Shown here: positions 59,046 to 64,000 of the stretch, one piece after another
Position numbering within the stretch: position 1 is the stretch's first letter
How the letters are laid out: each line of letters starts with the position of its first letter
Assembly (NCBI GenBank): GCA_012861695.1
Contig: JAAOOA010000033.1
Location: forward strand, 20,682,934-20,746,933
Length of the DNA: 64,000 bases
Direction: 5' to 3'
From: Trematomus loennbergii
Lineage: Eukaryota > Chordata > Actinopteri > Perciformes > Nototheniidae
Made by a program: the position numbers and the translations under genes
Notes under the pieces: model-generated
The model's input: only the letters and a program-made list of their open reading frames with translations
The model's database searches: none
Told to the model about the DNA's origin: nothing

Positions 59046-60048
59046 TTAACAGAATTTAATTAAATATGTAATGGCAAATGTCATATATGATTTTCTTACC
59101 TGGAATTCTGCCTTTTTGAACAGACTCTTTGATTGAGTCCTAGCTATATTGTCTGCAGTTCTAGGGTTAATATGAATCTGATATGATTGTCATCGGTCTA
59201 AATTAGATTTCAAATGATTAACTGTGTATGTAATGAAGATCATAGTGTGGGTTGAATCCATTTTCATAACCACTGTTTTTTAACTGATTTAAATGCGGAA
59301 ACTGGGAGTATTCATCAGAATTTCGTATGACTTGACTTGACTTGACTTGACCTGAGCAATGACTTGACTTGACTCTCACCACAGTGACTTGGGACTTGCT
59401 TGATACTTGTAGGTCAAGACTTGAGACTTGCTCATGACTTGCACATGTAGGACTTACTTCCACCTCTGTGCCGCGCACACAGTAACGTTCTTCGAACCTC
59501 TGAAGGAACAGTGTTAAACAGAAATTTCAACCACTGACTTCGTCGTGGTTCTTCTGTCGGTAGGACAAACAGCTCAGATTTCTCCTCACATTTCAGGAAA
59601 CAGGTCCTTGGCAGTGGCATGACTGGATCGATTGTGAACTGAACCAGAGCTTCCAACAGTAATGTTAGGCTGGCAGAGGGTGCGGCCAGCGCCGCGGGTG
59701 TGGCCATAGCTCTTCCGGATTGGTCCATTTCGTTCCGGGTAAGGCATGACATCATGCCGTACCCGGAACTAAATGGAAGACTCAAATGGGCAGTGACGTA
59801 TCTCCAACGAGGCGTTTTGGGAGGTATTTTCTGTGTTAGAGTTTTACTCGCTACAGGGTGTACTTTGAGGGTTTTGACTCTGCACACCGTTTACATGCAT
59901 AAAAACCTTCATAACACACAAGGGGACGGGTAATAACCGGAAAAGCATGACATGGGCCCTTTAACCCTTTTAGAAGGGAAGATATGGTCATTTGTTCTGG
60001 GAATGTCATTTTCGAGCCTGAGACCTGAAAAACAGGCTCAGGGCTTAA

Positions 60049-63000
60049 ACTCTATGGAAACTAAAAATGATGAAAGCACTTGTTATTTTCATATTATATT
60101 AGGGTGCATACTGTTGTTGTGGCCTTTCCTGTTGTTCGTTATGCACACAGCAATTGTGGAGTTTCTTGAAATATTTAACCCCCCCCCCCCTAAAATAAAA
60201 GACATCATACCTCTGAAAATATATTTGGGTTGGTATTACGATGCTTTACGACAGATTTAGATTAATTATAACAGAGTTTATGACTTCCATTTTGTACACA
60301 CGTGTTTTATAGTCACGTATCATTTATGTGATATAAAGTTTATACAATCTGACTGAGATAAAGTTCATTTCTAAATATGAATCAAGATCTGACTTCCTCC
60401 ACAGGACCACATGTCTGATATAAAATGTGATAAAATATATATTAGTATGTATTAATATATAAAGTATGTTGTGCTGTAATTTCCTTGCAATAGCTACTTC
60501 AACTATAAACTAGATCTTTCTTTTATTTTGATGTTCCTTTGAAATAACCATACTGACCAACATGGACAAAAGTGAACACAGGTGTTTTTGTTAAGTAGAA
60601 TATTAAAGCATTTGTTGTAAATCAGATGTAAGGAAGCTCCACAGCAGTCCACTGAACCAGACCCTATACATTTATATAGTTTAATAAATATGAAAAAACA
60701 TATAAACTCATCCTGTGTTCTTTGACATACATTACCCTCGGGATGTTGGGTTCACATGAAGCTTCTGAAAAATGACTCCGTTAAAGGTTTATTTGATGTT
60801 AAAGCTGAACTCCTTTCAAAAAATGTTCTTACCAGGAACCTGTTTCAAGAGGGAGGTATAGACAAGTAAATGTATTTGTAACAAGCAAATATAATTCCTC
60901 CTCCATCACCATAATCACCTCTGAATTGAGTAGAGTACAAAGTAGCATTAGGTACAATACTTGAGTAATATGTACTTAGTTACTTTCCACCACTCCCTAT
61001 TGTGAACCTAAAATGTTGAGCACATGTAGGAATATTAGCATAGTTGCTGATTGTCAAATAACTGTTTCAATGGCAATGATTATCCATCCATGACTATATT
61101 TATTAAACAATAAAATCCAATATAACTATACCTATAAGACAGACAGACAGAATTAAAAAACATACCTATTAACATGCCATAAGCCACATGTAAAGACATG
61201 TTGCTGTGTGTTCAAAGGTAACACTCATAATGACCAAAAACAACCTCATTATTCATATTATAATCAATCTTTATTCTGATATACCTTTGAATGGACATAA
61301 TAAAAATAAATCATAATTTAGCGGGTAAACAGAAATATTGTTGTCATATTTTGCAAGACAAGCTTTCAAAAGTTTGAAAGTTACATATTTGAAAAGCTGT
61401 AGACCACACTTGCACAAATAAGGACTTGATTAATCATAAGCTAATGCTGGAGCTGGAGCGTCCTCCATGCCTACTGAGTACACTCTGATGCTTAATGGCA
61501 AATTTGACAGCATGCCAGGAGGATGAAATCTTCCATGACTTTCTCTGCTCCTTCAAAGTCATCCCCCTTCATTTTCCCCCTACCAAGCGGAAAGAACAAA
61601 CTATTTTGGATTTAAAAAAAGAAAAAACCTTAGTTCCATATTTTAAAATAAATAGTTAGGACCAACAAATTCACTCTTAAGTTTTTGTAGGATTTCTAAT
61701 CATTAAAATATATGATCCATTTAACAGAAATAGATAAGCAATACACTTCAATGCAAAGCTCAGAAGCCTACCAGAAAGACTAAGGCGCAGTCTTTGATGA
61801 GAGGTTGTTATTTGCATCTTATAATCATTTCAGATATGTTACAAATGCAGCATGAAACTGCTGGGAAACAGTTAATAGAGCTTTGGATTTAAGTAGTGGC
61901 AACATTTAAGATGAATAGGGTGTATTTTGATATTCTTTTTATCCTTTAGTCATGTAAACAACTCACTTCAAATATCTATATCAATAACCAAATAATTACA
62001 CCATGATATACATTTCAGATTGGTCCTAAGTGAGAAAATAACCACAACACGTTTCAAACAAATTGCAAAAATTATACAACTATAGGACGCAGAGAATTGC
62101 ACTTGAACTTAAAGAGCTTCTGAAACACTTTTTCCCTAGACAAGCAGAAATAAAGCTCTATGAATTTGTCAATTTGGCCCCTGGAGAGGACAAGCAGCTG
62201 CAGCTGAAGCGGTCATGACCTTTTACAATTCAGAGCCTTTGGCTGAGACACAGGCATATCTTCAATGTGTGAATCTCAATCGACTGTGCAAATGATTCAC
62301 AGCGACAGAAGCCCAAACAAAAAAGCAGAGAATGCACAGAAAAAAAGGAAACAACTGAAATACTGTCAGTCAGCTCTGGCTGTAGTGAGCAGAGAGAGCT
62401 GCTGTCTATGAACATTAGCATAATGTGGCCAATCCTGTAAATATGCTACACATGCGTTATATTTTACAGACATTTGTAAGCTATGTTTAACTCGTATACT
62501 TTATTTATCCCAGGTCGAAAAAATATCCCTTTTGTCCTTTTTATTTTACACAAATTACACCCTGAGATTTGATCAAAGAAAATGTGCACAAACGTCCACG
62601 AGCAATAATCACACGACTATTGAAACGGATCCTGAAGTACAAAACGCTGCACTTATACGAGAGCGAAACATCCTACATATTGACGGACATAAGCAAACAG
62701 TACATCAACCCATCGCACACTTAAGAGCACGCACAGCACATTTTTTAGAAGAGGATGCAGAATATGTCCCTGCAGCAGCACTTCTAATTTACTTTCCCTT
62801 TGCAGACCTCAGTCCTGCTCATATTGTACTGTGCTGCTGTCGGAGGAATGAGAGAGGTGAGTGTGGCAGTACAGCATATTCTCTTTTGTATTATTGCAAA
62901 TATATAACACCAATATTTAAAATGTCATTCTCTTCATTAAATGCATCTGACCTCCTCAATTCAGATTATCTCTGAAATCAAATGATATCTTCAATGGACA

Positions 63001-63440
63001 TCACTGTCCTCTCTCGCTGTTAGACCGGTTCCACTTCAACTTGAAAGCTATTGTTTCTCACAATAAGTTGGCATTTACAGAAAAACACTAAAGTAGCCTA
63101 AGAACACTGAATCCACAGGACACTCTTACAGTTTGTTTCACTAATGCATTAAATAGTTATCTTAATAAAGAAAAATATATTATCCAGAGTGAGACTCGGT
63201 CAGTCCTTTGTTATAGAGTTAAAGGTCAGCACAACATCAGAGAGAACTCTTCTGGTCATTTTGCTAAATATGTCCCTTACACAATAAAAAACTATAAAGT
63301 ATGTGATCCATGGCATATAGGGTTGGAAAATATGTCAGACTAAACTTCCATGAAATCCGAAGAAACTGAGGCTACATAAGGGAACGGATTTCATCACGGA
63401 GGTTAGAAAGGCATAATCAGATTGGAGGAACATCAGTCTA
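60049..63440. other. intergenic / 3' side of the TBC-like gene
   Basis: AT-rich. A C homopolymer at about 60179-60192. No transposon or exon is certain. A plus-strand frame at 62532-62975 has no recognised domain. The 3' UTR of the minus-strand gene must occupy an unknown part of the right end. Confidence 0.45.
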
Positions 63441-63492
63441 CAAGGCTAGTCTGCAGCAAGGCTAGTCTGCAGCAAGGCTAGTCTGCAGCAAG
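63441..63492. repeat. 16-bp tandem repeat, about 3 units
   Basis: Three copies of AAGGCTAGTCTGCAGC. Confidence 0.9.
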
Positions 63493-63510
63493 GCCTGACA
63501 TGGAACTTCT

Positions 63511-63609
63511 CTGAGTGGGGGTCAGTGGACTGCACTGAGAGTGGGGGTCAGTGGACTGCACTGAGAGTGGGGGTCAGTGGACTGCACTGAGTGGGGTACA
63601 GTGGACTGT
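63511..63609. repeat. 24-26-bp tandem repeat, 4 units
   Basis: Units CTGAGAGTGGGGGTCAGTGG plus ACTGCA; the first and last lack AG, and the last has GTACAGTGG. Lies in the presumed 3' UTR of the TBC-like gene. Confidence 0.9.
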
Positions 63610-63820
63610 AACACCAGTGGTTTACGCAGATTGCAGATTAGCCATATTCAAGCCACACACACGTTGAACAGCAGATTTTAAAATCTGTGGTCTTCTCTTC
63701 ATTTATAAAACCACTTTAAGAGTAATTGCTGTTTGCATCGCCCTATCCAAAGTGGAGAAACAAGATTCATGGTGACGCCTGGTTTAGAATCAATAGTATC
63801 AAATCATTTTATGTTTCCTT

Positions 63821-64000
63821 TCACTTATTCCACTTTAGCTTCAGCTGGGCAACCCTAGCGTGTCCCAGTTTAGTTTGCAGGTCGACAGGCCTTTCGAAGA
63901 AGTTCACTATGGTGGGCTCGTTGAGCAGAGAAGCCAGGACCTGCTCGAAGGAAAAGGACCAATCGGTCTCCGCCTCCTGACTGTTGGTGGAGCTGCAGGT
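63821..64000 (-). CDS. last coding exon of a TBC1D8/TBC1D9-family Rab-GAP-like gene
   Basis: Minus strand, 59 codons visible and a TGA stop (63821-63823). Residues [20 protein letters not shown] and [20 protein letters not shown], ending LKLKWNK. The FEQ.LASLL.EP..V.FFE.PVD pattern is what I recall at the very C-terminus of TBC1D8/TBC1D9-type proteins, behind their GRAM, TBC and EF-hand-like regions. CCTGCAG near 63992-63998 (read on minus) could be the acceptor of this exon. Not enough sequence to choose the paralogue; tbc1d8b would fit the ophn1/gjb1 X-linked neighbourhood of mammals. Confidence 0.6.
   Translation of the reverse strand, partial: TCSSTNSQEAETDWSFSFEQVLASLLNEPTIVNFFERPVDLQTKLGHARVAQLKLKWNK

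Larger units (their letters stand above)
57292..59468 (+). mobile_element. hAT element, CAGAGGTGGGG ends, with nested L2 and MITE
   Basis: Ends CAGAGGTGG and CCACCTCTG, flanked by the exact duplication TGCCGCGC (57284-57291, 59469-59476). Subterminal GACTTGACT/ACTTGAGAC repeats fill 57300-57460 and 59330-59460, likely transposase-binding sites. A BED-finger exon is at 58354. The rest of the transposase is missing. Confidence 0.92.
57180..59620 (-). pseudogene. THAP-domain protein exon split by a hAT insertion
   Basis: On the minus strand the ATG is at 59618-59620. MPLPRTCFLKCEEKSELFVL has the first zinc pair (C7, C11), followed by RRSQWLKFLF (the conserved Trp) and LLCARH up to 59469. The rest resumes at 57291 with HFTDESFQNIAQFEAGY and ends DAIPSLFG, the AVPT-box equivalent. 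C-x3-C ... C-x2-H plus W and the AVPT box is a complete THAP zinc finger, a DNA-binding fold. It is cut exactly within the CxxH part by the hAT at 57292-59468. The homologous exon in 17979-19240 lacks the first half. Confidence 0.8.
54344..59960 (-). mobile_element. Kolobok-type DNA transposon with THAP gene, itself split by other elements
   Basis: Perfect 15-bp inverted ends AGGGCCCATGTCATG. TTAA at 54340-54343 and 59961-59964; copy A shows the same site uninterrupted. It carries a THAP-domain exon on the minus strand. TTAA duplications plus a THAP protein are the hallmark of the Kolobok superfamily. No transposase is found; after taking out the insertions 55690-57187 and 57292-59468 only about 1.9 kb is its own, so it is a deletion derivative. 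Confidence 0.75.
53287..60048. mobile_element. piggyBac-like TTAA element, CCTGTTAAGC family (copy B), interrupted
   Basis: Left end CCTGTTAAGCCCGAGAG after TTAA (53283-53286). Sequence follows copy A (20309-21466) in inverted orientation to 54343, is broken by the element 54344-59960, and resumes at 59961 with CCCTTTTAGAAGGGAAG to about 60048. The final CAGG/TTAA is not present, so the right end is slightly damaged. Confidence 0.8.

Noticed and set aside
62532..62975. 147-codon plus-strand frame
   Set aside because: No recognisable domain and AT-rich ends; it lies opposite the 3' side of the TBC-like gene.

Overview
The window is vertebrate nuclear DNA, most likely from a ray-finned (teleost) fish. 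Its few genes have introns with GT/AG splice sites, there are no operons, and most of the sequence is transposon-derived with TTAA-, TTA/TAA- and 8-bp-duplicating DNA transposons, L2-type LINEs, long GT tracts and MITEs. Four host loci can be supported. (1) The 5' coding part of ophn1 (oligophrenin-1, a BAR-PH-RhoGAP protein) lies on the minus strand at 2561-8768, with six coding exons; the rest of the gene is off the left edge. (2) A beta connexin of the GJB1 (Cx32/Cx27.5) group lies on the plus strand at 14462-15180; it is intact except for one missing base. (3) An alpha connexin closest to GJA3 (Cx46) lies on the plus strand at 36195-37244; it is intact and has a plausible non-coding first exon near 34.6-34.7 kb. 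(4) The last coding exon of a gene that looks like the TBC1D8/TBC1D9 Rab-GAP family lies on the minus strand at the right edge. A lone toe1-like exon at 40.6-40.8 kb is probably a pseudogene fragment.

Layout. 1-9 kb: ophn1 with small TTAA-flanked elements in its introns. 9-17.6 kb: quiet intergenic DNA around the gjb1-like gene, whose 3' side carries two related hairpin MITEs. 17.6-33.7 kb: a repeat block with a Kolobok-type deletion derivative, two minus-strand L2-type LINEs head to tail, a hAT element holding a large fold-back element, a Harbinger-like element, a transposase remnant and a GT-rich TTAA element. 34-40 kb: the alpha connexin and its quiet flanks. 41-60 kb: the densest repeat block. 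It holds a 4.9-kb LINE interrupted by a hAT MITE and a TTAA element, a retroelement head with CCAAT/TATA signals, a degenerate tandem array, a Harbinger element that contains a MITE that contains an LTR element, and a five-level nest of transposons at 53.3-60.0 kb. 60-64 kb: low-complexity intergenic sequence and the 3' side of the TBC-like gene.

The two connexins have the same orientation about 21 kb apart and would make gap-junction hemichannel subunits. This alpha/beta pairing resembles the GJA3-GJB2 pairing of mammals. I found no new multi-gene system. The most informative structures are the nested insertions. Several have target-site duplications that can be read exactly, and in two cases an uninterrupted copy or a host reading frame confirms the empty site.
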